A stretch of 64,000 nt of DNA, taken from Archilochus colubris (Eukaryota > Chordata > Aves > Apodiformes > Trochilidae). The notes below the pieces were generated by a model, which ran no database searches, was not told where the DNA came from, and was given only the letters and a program-made list of their open reading frames with translations. The position numbers were made by a program, and so were the translations under genes. The stretch's first letter is position 1; the number at the start of each line of letters is the position of its first letter. Below are positions 1-12,000 of this stretch, piece after piece. The stretch spans positions 121,818,467 to 121,882,466 of the forward strand of contig CM041084.1 of NCBI GenBank assembly GCA_023079485.1, in the 5' to 3' direction.

Positions 1-407
1 TGCCAGCCATATAGAGCTGTCCCCAAAGAAGAGCCACATCCACATCCAAGAGCCACCTTTACTGCTGGCAACAAAAGAAGGGTTCCATTTTGGAACAATG
101 TGGCAACCCAGGTGGGTTTCTGTAGTTCCAGACCTGCATGTCAAGATTCTCCAATTTTAGCTTTTCCCCTGTTGTCAAAAAGTTGCAGAATCCAGCAGCT
201 TGTGGACCATGGACATGAACCGTGACAATTGCTCCTTGTTTTAAGAATCTGTTACAATAGATGAACATCTGCAGTCATAGACTGAATTACTTAGTGAATT
301 TTAGTACAGAGAGGTGAAAATAATTTGTGTATAGATGTATTTAGGGATAAGAGATAGTAATTATTGGAGCACGAATCAAATGGTATGGTATGGTATAAGG
401 GGTGGAA
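1..407. other. Intergenic flank left of the first LTR
   Basis: No recognised gene or repeat. A 69-codon open frame on the minus strand (268 down to 59) has a fairly protein-like composition but no family I recognise, and an in-frame stop lies three codons before its ATG. A short TGGTA-type tandem run (about 381-397) sits just outside the LTR edge. The sequence next to the LTR does not resemble a retroviral primer-binding site, so the LTR is read as solo and this DNA as host flank. Confidence 0.4.
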
Positions 408-1230
408 TGTCCTGGCTTGGGACAGGATAAAGGTGATTTTCTGTCTTGTACTTTTGCTTTCAGCTAAGTCTCTTGTAAGTAGCTGCACTTGCTGAAATTA
501 ACAGCAAGTTTCTCAGACAGTGCCTGCTTCTAGGACTGATAACGCTCAATGTTCATAGTTACAGCTAGAGACTCGTGTGCAGAGTCAAGGACACTGCTCA
601 GTTCTGATGAACAGTTTACCCTCCAGAAGGAGCAAAGAGGTCCCGCCTGAAACCCTCCTTTGGGGAGGAATGGACAAGATAGATGCCAGATTTGTCCAAA
701 CAGAGTATTCCATCCCATACGTGTCATACTCAGTATAAATTTGAGGGATCACAAGGGTCAAACCCCTTCCTGCCCTTTGTGCCCTTCCTGCTTCCCTTCC
801 TGTGCCTGTCCCTGTCCCTGTTTTGCTTCGGCATCCTGGGAGGATTCCATCCATTCCTCTGCCTGTGCTCCTGATCCATGCCAGCCCATATCTGTGTGTT
901 CCTGCCTCCAGCTCCCGACTGCTGCCGACTCCAGGAGTCCAGCCTGGACTTTTGCAGGGATGCTCTGCAGCTTCAGTGGTGAAGTGAGAGTTATTGGGGG
1001 AAAGGAGGAGGATCACAGTAAGAATTTTCCTGTAAATTCCTATATGTGTATATATTTAGTATTTTTTCCTATTTATCATTATTGTTTCATTAAAGTTGTG
1101 TGGTTTAGTTTCCAACCCATAAGTCTTTCTCCCTTAGTCTCTCCCCTTTCTTTATCAGGGAGGAGAGGGAGATTTAATAGAGAGCATCTGTTATTCAGTT
1201 TAATTGCCCGGCCAGTGTTAAATCGTGACA
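408..1230 (-). mobile_element. Solo endogenous-retrovirus LTR, minus orientation
   Basis: Read on the minus strand, this 823-bp block starts TGTCACGATTTAACACTGG (at 1230) and ends in CCAGGACA (at 408), giving TG...CA termini. It aligns along its whole length with the plus-strand LTR at 57695-58473. Shared landmarks are the CT/GA-rich stretch near the 5' end, the 'ACTTATGGGTTGGAAACTAA' block, and the CCCCCAATAACTCTCAC block. No internal gag/pol/env sequence lies on either side, so it is a solo LTR. The bases outside the two ends (TGGAA and ACAAC) do not match, so the target duplication has decayed or the ends have been altered. The open frames inside it are by-products of its GC-richer sequence. 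Confidence 0.85.
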
Positions 1231-1242
1231 ACAACTTACTCT

Positions 1243-1400
1243 AATAGCACAGAAAGATGGAATGATTTGGGTTCAAATGGATCTTTATAGATCATCTAGT
1301 CTAACACCCCCTACCCTCCCACCATGGGCAGAGACAACTTTCACTACATCACAAGATATCCATTCACATAGGTAAACATACCAAAGAGCTACCTAGACAT
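1243..1400 (-). mobile_element. CR1 LINE 3'-end relic
   Basis: The plus strand reads 'aatgatttgggttcaaatgg' followed by 'gatcatctagtctaacaccc'. This is a degraded reverse complement of the CR1 3' end (a 'ttggacttgatgatct...' type tail). It is a short, old, 5'-truncated copy abutting the LTR at 408-1230. The left edge is reasonably placed; the right edge is approximate. Confidence 0.65.
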
Positions 1401-4400
1401 TAAAATTGTCATATGACAATATTTTATTTTTTTTAAATAACAGATTCTACATACTGTATCTAAAAATGGGAAAACCTAAGGCTGACAAGTCAAGCACTCA
1501 GAAAACATTATGGCTAATGCCAGAATTGACACTGCTAGGTACAACCTTTAATTCTTCCCTTATGGTGTGTGCATTATAACAGCATAATATTATTATAAGC
1601 TTTTTTTTCAACATGGAAGGATACTTTATATCACAATGCTAGGAATGTATTTTAAGCATAGGAAATGTTACTAAGGGACTATTATTGCTACAGAGATCAG
1701 AGAAGTATAAGCAAGAAAATTAATCTTGACAGTGGAAAACAACAAAGCCTAAGTAGGTTCTTTCTAAACAAGAGTTAAGAAAATCAGACTTCTTTGTACT
1801 AAGACAAGGCTGAAAGCCCTAGGGTGAAAAAAATAACACCTCTTTTCCTACTGATGTCAGGAGGCTAAGGGTCAGGCTCTACCCCTGTGCATGCACAACT
1901 CCAATTACCTGCAGCTGAAACAACTGGTAACCTAAGGTAAAACTGAGTTTGTATGTAGAAGTCAAAACATTGTGTTAGAGACAAAGGTGCCATAAATCAT
2001 TATCAGTGCATTCACCTAATGCTGTACCAACTGAAGCATTGACAGTCCATACCTTGAATATGCTAGCGTAAGAAAATACGCAACCAGCATTAAGAGAAGC
2101 ATATTAAGAAACATTGGCTTCTGCATCCAGAGTTTGGTTATACTAAACTGTTTATAAACAGATCATATTACTTGAAAATTCCTGTTGCTGAAGATTAGAA
2201 ACTAATGTGCTGCATGTAGCATGACTATTTCATTTTTTAATTCATAGTATTTTGATAGCATTATGAAGTACTCAATCGGAACTTAATTAAATAATTGATC
2301 CCTCTCAAATGGTTTGTAAATGATTGCAGATATATATCATTGCTTTAAATATTATTTTCTTGATTACGGTTTTAGTTTTAAGAAAGTCTGCTTGGGTACA
2401 GTTGGCATTGAAGTTCCTCTTGCAGTCATCATACTATCTCTAGGTCACTATTTCTGCCATACACATTACACCTGATAAATACAATTGATTGAAAAAATGC
2501 ATTCATTTACTTAATTAGAGGCATAGCTATACATAACAAGCTATAATGGCAGTGAAACAAGAAAGAAAGAAAGAGTAAGGAATTGAAACTGCAGTCATGG
2601 AGAGACAGCTTAGTCTATTTGTTTTTATAAAATCTCTAGTAAAACAATACTTCCTACATCAAGATTTTTAAAGCACCATTTCTTCTTAGTAAAAAGCCTA
2701 TAGCAATTTTTATTTTGTGCATAATTTTATTTGTGTGACCTGAAATTATTTCATCCAAACAGTGTCAGAGAGATCAGATGGACATTAACATATTAGGGGG
2801 GATAATGAAGATTCTTAAAATAAATTCTTACCTCCTATTTCAACATCAGTGATTGTTTTTATATGCACTCAATTGGAATTCTAAAATAATGTTCAGTATC
2901 CTGTATTGCACTGGTGGCTACACATGGCAATTGCTTTTTCTGTCATTTTTTTGAATGCTTATGTAAAAAGTTTTGCACAGATTTGTTTTAAAAACTGGTA
3001 AAATTTCACAAGAACTGTTTATTCATTGTCTTGCTTTCATTTAAATACAGTTTGAATTAATTCAGAAAAGCAAACAAGTTGATACTAGGTATCATGTATT
3101 CATAGAAGGCACATATATGCAAAGATATATAAATACAAACATGCACAAGCCCAACCACACAGATCAACATAGACACAAACATTCAAGGAAACACAGATGA
3201 CATGAATGGTGTAATCCTGTCCTCCTCTCTGGCATGGATCCCTTTGACCTGAGGTGTTCCCCTTTTTCATAGCATTTACACTCCATACACACACATAGAA
3301 TGGGGAATCCTCTCATCCAGTGAAAGACTTAGAAATAGAATTTAGTGAGAAGACAGGAGAGATTGTGCTGATCAGGTACAGGGCATAGCCAGACAAGCAT
3401 ATAGACTAGCAGCCTGTTTATACAGGACTAGCCCTGTTAGCTTTTCATCCCACTGCTTTCCCACACTTGCTCATTCCCAGATCACCTTGATCCCTTCCTT
3501 TCCCTGCCTTTGGTTCTTGCCCTAAACATCCCATAATAACCCTCATACAATCCCAAACCACTTCTTCTATTCTGCTTCCCATGATGTGTCCTGTATCCCT
3601 AGACAGTAACACCTAATTTGTGAGGCTGCACATAGAGCTTTTTGCTTTTCTGCCTGAGTATCATTGTCCCCTCCCCACCCTCCCTGTCCCCCCCCCCAGC
3701 TCCAGGGGGCTGAGGCTTCCCTTGGCAGAGCCCTGGAAAGGGCTGGGCAGGGTCTCCCTTTCTCTAACCTGGTTATTGGGGTTCCCCTGCCTGTGCCTCT
3801 GGGCTTCTCTGTGAGATGAGCCTTTAATCAGCTAACCTAACACACTGTAAACAGAGATTATGTATCACTGTTGAAATGCTGCCAATGCTGCACATTCAGG
3901 TCTGCAGTGCCAATCAATAGAAGAGGTTCCAGGCAGGGAGTAAACAGGAGCAGTCCAAAATTAGTGCAACTGTGGGACTGCACAGGCAGGCACAGGGAAT
4001 CAAATTGAAGACACTGGTGTTGTGAAAAGCCTTACCATGACCATTATAAAAAATAAAAACCATGATGATTATCCAAAGGGGAACTCAGGTTTATACTTTT
4101 TGTACTTCAACCATGAGACAGGTCCTTACCCTCTCGAGATTCCTCTCCCCTTTTCTGCTTTCCTTTACCCTACCCAGCTCTTCTCACCACGGAAGGTCTG
4201 TATTCAGACCACAGAAAACATAACATTTCCAGCTGGGGTCTACTCCAAAACCTTGCTAAGGCACCACTTGGCTACCGGCTCAACAGAGCAGGCACAGTGC
4301 CATACTAACACCTGTGCTCATCATGTTTGTGTTATCCTGGGAGCTCCTCCAGGACTTTTCTTGACCAGACACAACCAACCCCGCCTAGCTCTTGAAATAT

Positions 4401-4639
4401 GAAGAGCTCTTGGACTATTATGATTTGGTGACACCAGTATCTATCTGAACCGGGCTGCCCCGGCACACAGCCGTGCCTGTCCCACACACAGAGTGGGTTC
4501 GTGTGGGGATTGGAAAGTGTGACAGGAATGCAGCCTTCTTTATGAAGGCAGTGACCCAGTACGTGCACAGAACTCTCTAAGCAGCAAAAATAGACATGCT
4601 GCCTACTGGTGGCTCTTAAAAATACCAGAACGCCCTTGA
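1401..4639. other. Upstream intergenic region, no gene seen
   Basis: AT-rich single-copy-looking DNA with no open frame of recognisable function. Around 3640-3830 there is a locally GC-rich stretch with a C10 run near 3689 and CT-rich flanks. It could be an old LTR fragment or a distal regulatory segment, but I cannot assign it. Composition rises toward the CpG island from about 4100 onward. Confidence 0.5.
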
Positions 4640-6090
4640 TAAGGGAGAACCATGTCCCGGTCACCTTGAACACAACCTCTTTTCTCTGCTGTCGCCTCCC
4701 AGGCGCAGAGCAAGAGCCACTGCCGAGGCGTCCGCCTGCCCGTTAACATCTGCGTTCTGGGGAGGAGGAGAGCGGAGCGCCCGCACACAAGCACTGGGGT
4801 TTATAGCGGATTTTTCATCAAACCAGAGGCATACACAGGGCTCTCCCGGGTGTGTGTGTGAGAGGGAAAGGGCTCTCCTTGCCTCCGGCCTTGCAGCGCT
4901 GCGGGACCCTGTCCTTCCCCGTTCCTCGCCGCTTAGCCCGGTACGACCGGGCCGGAGCTGTGCGGGGCGGGGCGGCGAGGCCCTGGTGCCCGCCACAGAG
5001 GTGGTGGTGTGGAGGGGGGGGGGGCGCGCCAGCTACCGTTGAGCAGTAGTGCCGCGCACCCCCCGGGCGGCTGATGGGACTCCCGGGAGGGGCAGGCTGG
5101 CGCGGGGCGGAGCGGCTCATCCTGCCACCGCTACCAGGGAGGGACCCTCGGCCCCCAGCAACGCCGCCAGAGGGACCGTGCAGCCCCTCGCAAGCTGCAG
5201 GACAGCGGAGTGGGTGTAGCAGCGCCAAGAGGGCCGGGCACTCGGGTGGGGAGGGGAAGGTCAGGGCCCCGCGGGGCTTTAGGCTGCCAAGTGGAGGGGC
5301 CGTCTCCCCCTCCGCTGCGAGAACGGAGTGCGGCGGCCCGGGGAGGGGGCGGGGAGGATGACTTCATGCCGCCGGAGCGCCGTGAATTTAGGAGCAGCAG
5401 CTGCCGCCGCCGCCACCGCCGGCGGGATGTGGGGGTGAAGCGACAGTGGGAGCTGCTGCCGGCTGAGGGAGAGGCAGCGCCGGGCACACTGCTCCGCCGT
5501 AGCCCAGCGGTTCTGGGCCGCCACCGGCAGCCGCTGCGGGAGGCAGGCAGGGAGGAAGATGCGTTGAGTCGGTCGCTGGAAAGGTGAGCGGGAGCTGCCG
5601 CGGGAGTGTGCGGGGGTGGGTGCTGCGTCGCTGCCCGGCTGGGGAGCCGCGATGCCGCTTACCTCGGCTCGCCCGGCTGCCGGGGCCACTGCCTGCCCGC
5701 TGAGAGCTCGGGTAAGGCCGGGCTGGCGGCCCGGGGAACAGCCGCCGTACTGCGTGCGCGTAGGCAGGGTCTGGAGCTGTTCTCCCGCACGTAGCGCCCT
5801 TCTCCTTCCTTCTCCTGTGGTTCCCTCCAAAAGCAGAAGGGCTGCCCGCTCAGAAGCGCCACAGTGTTGCTTTTTATCTTCTGTTGCCAGGATGTGCGGT
5901 GGCTGCGTGCCAGCTCTCTGCTCAGCAGCCCGGGCTGCTTTCCGTACCCTCGTCGGAAGGGATAAGGGGGCATTTTGTCTGTGGCGCGGCACAGGACGGG
6001 CGCGAAGCGGGAAGGGCTGTGGAGCACTGCGACAGGTGCAGGACTGCCCTGAGGGTTTCCTCTTGCTCTATGCAGACCGATGTGCGTTCC
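4640..6090 (+). promoter_or_regulatory. PKIA: CpG-island promoter of PKIA
   Basis: Composition changes abruptly from AT-rich flank to a dense GC- and CpG-rich island. It has Sp1-type GC boxes (GGGGCGGGGC at 4964-4973, CGGGGCGGAGCGG at about 5102, GGGGGCGGGG at 5345-5354), a GCC-repeat (about 5403-5421) and a G11 run at 5014-5024. No convincing TATA box is seen, as is usual for dispersed CpG-island promoters. A near-consensus CRE (TGACTTCA, 5359-5366) lies in the island. Its position 37 kb upstream of the first PKIA coding exon on the same strand, with a strong donor inside it, makes it the likely PKIA promoter. Island promoters are often bidirectional, but no minus-strand gene was found. Confidence 0.85.
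5100..5583 (+). other. PKIA: PKIA exon 1 (non-coding 5' UTR), start approximate
   Basis: The exon is inferred from the CpG island and from the donor CTGGAAAG|GTGAGC, with the intron starting at 5584. PKIA is known to carry non-coding 5' exons, which fits the coding exon having a splice acceptor only 27 bases before its ATG. The 5' end is not defined by any motif here; 5100 is only a placeholder downstream of the main GC boxes. A second donor, CTCGG|GTAAGG with its intron starting at 5712, would give a longer first exon. Additional non-coding exons in the long intron cannot be excluded. Confidence 0.55.
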
Positions 6091-9000
6091 TCAAGTGACG
6101 GGGTAGACATCTTAGGGAAGAAGGGTTTCAGGGGAACAGAAGTGAAAAAGGATGTCATCTCCTTTACGTTCTTGGATTTGGAAGTCCCTTCACAGGAAAT
6201 GGAGTGTAGAAGTTGGAGAACCAGCCCCTATACCAAAATGGATTCCGTTGACTTTTTCAGGGTCTGTGGTTTGGTGGTTTTTCTTGGTTCTTTTTGTTGT
6301 GTTTTTGTCATCCAGTACAAGATCTGGGACAAATAAAAGAGCAGCAAAACTCAAGTGCTTTTGTTTCCTAAGCGAAAGAATTATTGAGTTGCTCTTCTGT
6401 TATATCACCTGTAGAAGTGGAGAAACAAGTGCGTGCTGCCATTGACACGCCTGGCCATTGACATTGCATGTTGTTTGTGGTATAGACACAGGTGTTAACA
6501 TTAGATGAGTGGTCGCTTGGAATTGGAAAGGCCTATATCTCTGATAGGTTGGTGATTTTTGTTTTTATTATGTTCTGCTTTAATAAAAAGGTTGTTCTAA
6601 AGCAGGCATGTCAATACAGGAGACTAGGTTACCATGCAGAGACAGATCATTAGAATGAGCATCTGTGTGCATGTAGTGATGGTTAAAGGCTCTGTGAGGT
6701 TTGGAAGCAAAAAAAAAATGGTTGTGTTCTGAGAAGAAAACAAGAGGACATTAATTTGTACTTAATTTTAAAAGGAAATAGGATACTGGAAGGTTATTAT
6801 TAGGACACTGAAGGTTATTTTATCCAACATCTATTTACTTGGATGTTCATCTTAAAGGATCCTGTTATGCTATGTGTTCACAGAGCAGGCCACATGGTTG
6901 CGGGATCCCCAGCTGTGGTTGAAGCCTCTTGTCATGGTGTCAGCGTGCTAAAACTAAAAGGGAGATAACAGGCAGTTGCTTGGTCTGTTGCCATTGTTTC
7001 TGGGAAGATGTTTAAATATGTGTATTTTCATCAGTACTGTTGCTGGATGCACAGAAGACAAATGATGGCTGCAGGGGCGGGAAATGTGTGTAGAAGACAA
7101 CTGAAGCTTCACAAGGCTCCAACAAAGAGTGACTGTTGAAATGCAGTGTCAGGAATCAGTTCAACAGATAACTCTTTGCTCCGAAGAACAGTCATTGACT
7201 ATGACCCCATATAAGCTTGAGCTTTTTAAAATACTCTACAGCACATCCAGTGTATATATTAAAAAAAACAAAAAAACAGAAAGACAAACAAAACCAACAC
7301 TTGGGAGTATGAGTTATGACATCTTACTGGTTTTTCCTTTCTAGAAGGAGCATGGCTGTCACAGTGTTTGTAATGCTGTGCTCAGTTCAGCTACTTCTCC
7401 TATTAGTCCACCTGTTGTATAAAAGTTAATTTCTTCACTGAAGAGAGAATCAAGTGGTCTCCCATTCTGTTGTAAATACAGGGTACTATGGTTACTAATG
7501 TTGACACATTAACATTTCTAAAAAACTATTTGGTGACAGGGTTGAGGAAATCAGTGATCAGGAGCCATACATTGTTGCAGATGTAAATGTTTAGTTTGAC
7601 ACTGAAAACTTGCATTGCTTTTGTTTTTATCTTGTGTACTTCAAAGACAGATGGTATAATCATGTAAAATGCAAGAGTGCATGTGCACGTGTCTGTAGAA
7701 AAAAATGTATCTCTAATTATCGTTGTGAATATAGTTCAATGGTGTTGCTGATGTAAATCCACATCCTACACAGTTCTCTTCCAGAACTCCTCTCCCTCTT
7801 TCTATTACAGTAGTTTCCATACCTCTTCCAAGCAAAGAAAAACATCGTTATTGTGGTTAATATGGGGCAGCATCCCTGCTGACTGGAAGAACAGTCTAGT
7901 TGGCCAGCTGGTTGATGCTGGACAGGCTGGATAGCAGCTGAGGTTTAGCTGCCTTTTCCTCAGAGGGTCTGCTATTTTGAAACTCTTCATCTGGGTTAGT
8001 TCTTCAAATTTGCAAGACCTTAATTACTTTTGAGCTTTCTAGGCTGCAGTCAGTCTTTGAACTAGCAGGTTCATTTGACCAAATTTATGAGTGGGGCCCA
8101 GATGGCTATGTTTGCATAAGGCTTGTTTCCTTAGGAGAAGAAACTTGAAAACCCAGTGATCTTGGGTGCACTTGAAGTTGCAAAAGGTTTGATTTCACTT
8201 CTGGTCCTTTTCAAGGGCTGAAATGAAATATCTGAGTATTTTCTATTATTATGAGAAAGTTTAAAGCTGATGGTTTTAAGTGCTGTTTGAACTAACTGAA
8301 AGAACCACATTCCAGAATGAGTGTGTAATTTTTCAGTTATTTTGCTATTAAGTTTTGAGTTGGATTATTTTCCTCAAATTAAGAATTCCTTAAAGAAAGG
8401 CTTGAGCAGGGTGTGAGTAGGCAGAAATTTTACAGTGAGCTTAAAACTAGGCACGTGCAAACAATTAAGAGTATTTTAACAGTAGTGATACTATTTTTCT
8501 TCTGTGGAACAAATTTATTGATGTTTTCCAAATACCATGTCCTTTATGTACTGTAGGTAAAATTTCTAGGAGAAGAAAAGAATTTGTCTGAGAAATAACT
8601 GTGGGGCCTAAACTTAAGCTTCCTTCCCTAATATGTGAATGGATTTCATGTTGGACTCTTTAATTACTGTTGATAGGAGAACTTTATGTGAGTGGACAGT
8701 CAACTGCAAAGGTACCGACTGTTAAAGAGAACTAAGAGTGTTAGCCATTTATAATATATTAGTGATACAAACAAGACAGGCATGAAGTATCTTGTTATCT
8801 TCAATTTGACCTAATCAAGAAAGTCAACACTTCACAATCCAGTTAATAAGCCCCTGAGTAATATCTGAAATATGGAGAAGTGCAGTGTTCATGTACGCTT
8901 CTTGCAAGCTGATTTAAGCCTTTGTATTGAAGAGGAATGCATGCAGCAGCAACACAAACATGAATTTATTTAAATATATTAATTTCATGATGCAATAGGA

Positions 9001-12000
9001 GACTAGTTTTGAGAGTTTTTTTATTGTATATTCTTAGAAAATTATTAAAACAGCATTATGAAAGAAATGAGCTAACTATACAAGAACTGTATGATTCAGT
9101 ATACATACCTGTCTTTAAACATAAAAAAATCAAAGGAGAAAGAGGAGAGCTGGAGCAAATGTTCCAGCCAAATGTGAGATTAATTAATTTAATTTTTCTT
9201 CCTTTAATTCTTGCAGTAGAACCAGTAAGATAAAGCAGTGGCTTTTGTCCTCCTAACATACTGAAGATAGGCTGCATGCTGCATTTGTGAGCTGGTGACA
9301 TTTCTGCAGTGGTAAAATGATTCCAGGGTCTCTCTGCTTTTTTTCCCTGGGTGAATCAATTGTAAAACATGAAAACTGCAGAAGAGCTGCTGTGAAGAAT
9401 TTCTGTGTCAGCCAGAGTGTATTTCTCTCTGGTAGAACTGGATTTTAAAATTAGCTACATTGCTGGTTTTTGGCTCTTCAGGACTTATGGGAAATTTAAC
9501 CTGACCTGTGTTCTGAAGTGTTTTGAAACAACTGGCTGTTTTTGCACAGTTATGCATCCATTTCTGTACTAATTCCTTGGAGATTCATCAAATTTGATAG
9601 GCAAATAGGTCTAACTTCAACATACAATTTTAGTTTCTCTCTGACTGCTTTTTTGGTCATGTCTTTGTTATAGCAACTATTCTGGAAGACCCAAAGGTGT
9701 ATCAAAATTATCTTGGCAGCTGTTAGCTAGCCTGTAAAATGTGCTGCAGCTTTAGTGGGATCATGTACATCTTAATGTATCTATATAGTTATATAGATAT
9801 TATATAAAATATATATTTGCTAGCTATTCACTCATTTGCCTTTGCCTCCTCCAGAATTTCCATTTACACATATGGTGAGCACATTACTGTGGTGAAACAA
9901 TCTCACCACCTGTTGTTTTAAAATAGCATAGATACTTATTAATGGTCCTTCCTTGATACTGTTTATAGTACATGTTAAACCTCACTTAAAATACTGTGGA
10001 TCATATTGGCAAAGGATATTATTACTTCAGCAGCAGCCTTTAAACTGGTTCATGTTCAGTGTCTCTACTTAATTTGTTGATTGTTTGTAGGTACCAGAAA
10101 GGTAAACTTCATAGGAGAGGCAAAGCTGTGATGCTTAATAAGAAAGCTGTCAGTGAATCCTGTACAAGGTGTGAAGATGACCACTGCTGTTTGGACAGCT
10201 GATAAACCCCAAAAGCTGCAAAAAGTATTAATACACAGATACTCTACAGTAGGAAGTCTTGAGCTCAGGTGGTGTCTACTTCTTCAGGCCTAAAGAAGAG
10301 TTTTCACACTTCAAACCAAGGGCAAGTAAACAATAGCAGAACTCGACCCTCTCTCAAAAGACTCTCATATTGTATTTTTTTATTAATGGAAAAGTCAGTT
10401 CTAAAGTGACTAAACTAAATCTAGAAAGCAAATATTCTATCAGTTCCCCATTTTCTTTGGCCAATCTAAGGGGTGATTTTGCATTAAAAAAATTTCTAGA
10501 TTTCTGCCTGATTTCTGGTCTGTAGCTCTCTAGATTTGTCTTTGAATATATATGTACATATATATTTTTGTCTACCCTGGTCAAAATAGAAATAAAAAAT
10601 GTATTTCTACGTTACAAATCTACCCACAAGTGGGCCAAGAAAAATGATTTGTGTTAATTGTCCACTATCACTCTCACTGCTCTGAGATGCAAATTTAAAA
10701 GGGCAATCAGAATAAACAGACTGCTGCTTTCAGACTTCCCAACTTACTTGAGGCACATAAAGTAAAAAAAGAAATTGCTCAAGTTAGCTATAGCTCTTAG
10801 AAACTATTAGGGTGAGTGCCTTTTTTGTTTGTTTGTTTTGGGGGTTTTGTTTGTTTCCCTTTGTGGTGGGTTTGTTTTTTTTATTAGTATGGCTCTTAAA
10901 TTTTGAATAAAGTTGTTCACACTAGAATGGTGACTTTCAGATGCCTGTTCAAACTGAGTACCATAAACAAAAACCTTTTCTTATTCAGAGCAGCTCTGTG
11001 GCATATCATTATAGATGTAGCCTGCAAGAATATAAATCTGCTTTTAAAATAAGATCATTGGAAAAATTCTAGTAAAGTATGCTTAGGGAACTAATGCATA
11101 AATTAAATGGAGGAATCATCTTTTGATCCAGTCTTCCAGTGTTTGGTGTTCAGCATTGATTAGGAGTTCTGTCAGCATGAAGTAACATTTGCACCATTCT
11201 GTCTACTTGCAGGGGGCATTCTGTTCTGAACACTGAGTGTGTTTGATTGATCTGCCTTACATTCTCAGCCTCCACAGCATCCTCTGGCAGCTGTGATTCA
11301 GTGCATGTGGAGCATAAGGAAGCAAATCTTTGTTTTGCCTTATGATTTAATTGGGGGTCCTTTCAATTGTCATAATGTAAGAAATGTTAAACAGTTGTTT
11401 TGCTTTCAGTTTCTCACAAGACAAGGTTTCACATATCTGTCAGATTGTCCTTTTCCTTAAGAGCAGAGACATCTTGGTCTATTTACTCTTTCTGCATATA
11501 TAGACTCTGTTCCATATCAGTTACTTTTTGCCACTTTTTATCTAATTCCTGCATATTTATTTCTGATGTCTAGTGGTCAGAACTTAGAAAATATCATGCT
11601 ACTAAACAGAGTTCCTATTTCTGTTTGATTCTTTTCATAGTTTGTTTTTTTTCCTATGAATGTTTTTTTTCCAGTTGCTAGTTACATGTTTCATTCAGGC
11701 TGATCTCTTGTGTCTGTGTCTCTGTTAGGTTAATTTTCATTGTTGGATCAGTACATGTCTCTATGACTGGAAAGAACTGCTGTGATTATCAGGACACATA
11801 ACAGGTTGATAGCTGGATATCAAAAATATATTTTAAATGTAAGAAAGAACAAACTTTAGCATGTAGAGCAAGAGAGATTCAGTCATAAACCTTGCTTTGT
11901 TTTGTGTTACTCTGTGTATTGAAGTAGCAGGTTGATGGCAGCTTTACTGATTTGGGCTAATGTTTGTGTTCAAGCATGCAAGCTGAAAATAAAAGAGAAT

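Noticed and set aside
585..1244. Overlapping open frames of 143 and 194 codons on opposite strands
   Set aside because: They lie within or across the LTR at 408-1230; the other copy of the LTR does not preserve them, and GC-rich LTR sequence simply has fewer stops.
4332..6336. Many long overlapping open frames (up to 237 codons) on both strands around the PKIA promoter
   Set aside because: High GC content suppresses stop codons. The translations are Arg/Pro/Gly/Ala-rich with no domain and overlap in several frames, as expected of a CpG island.
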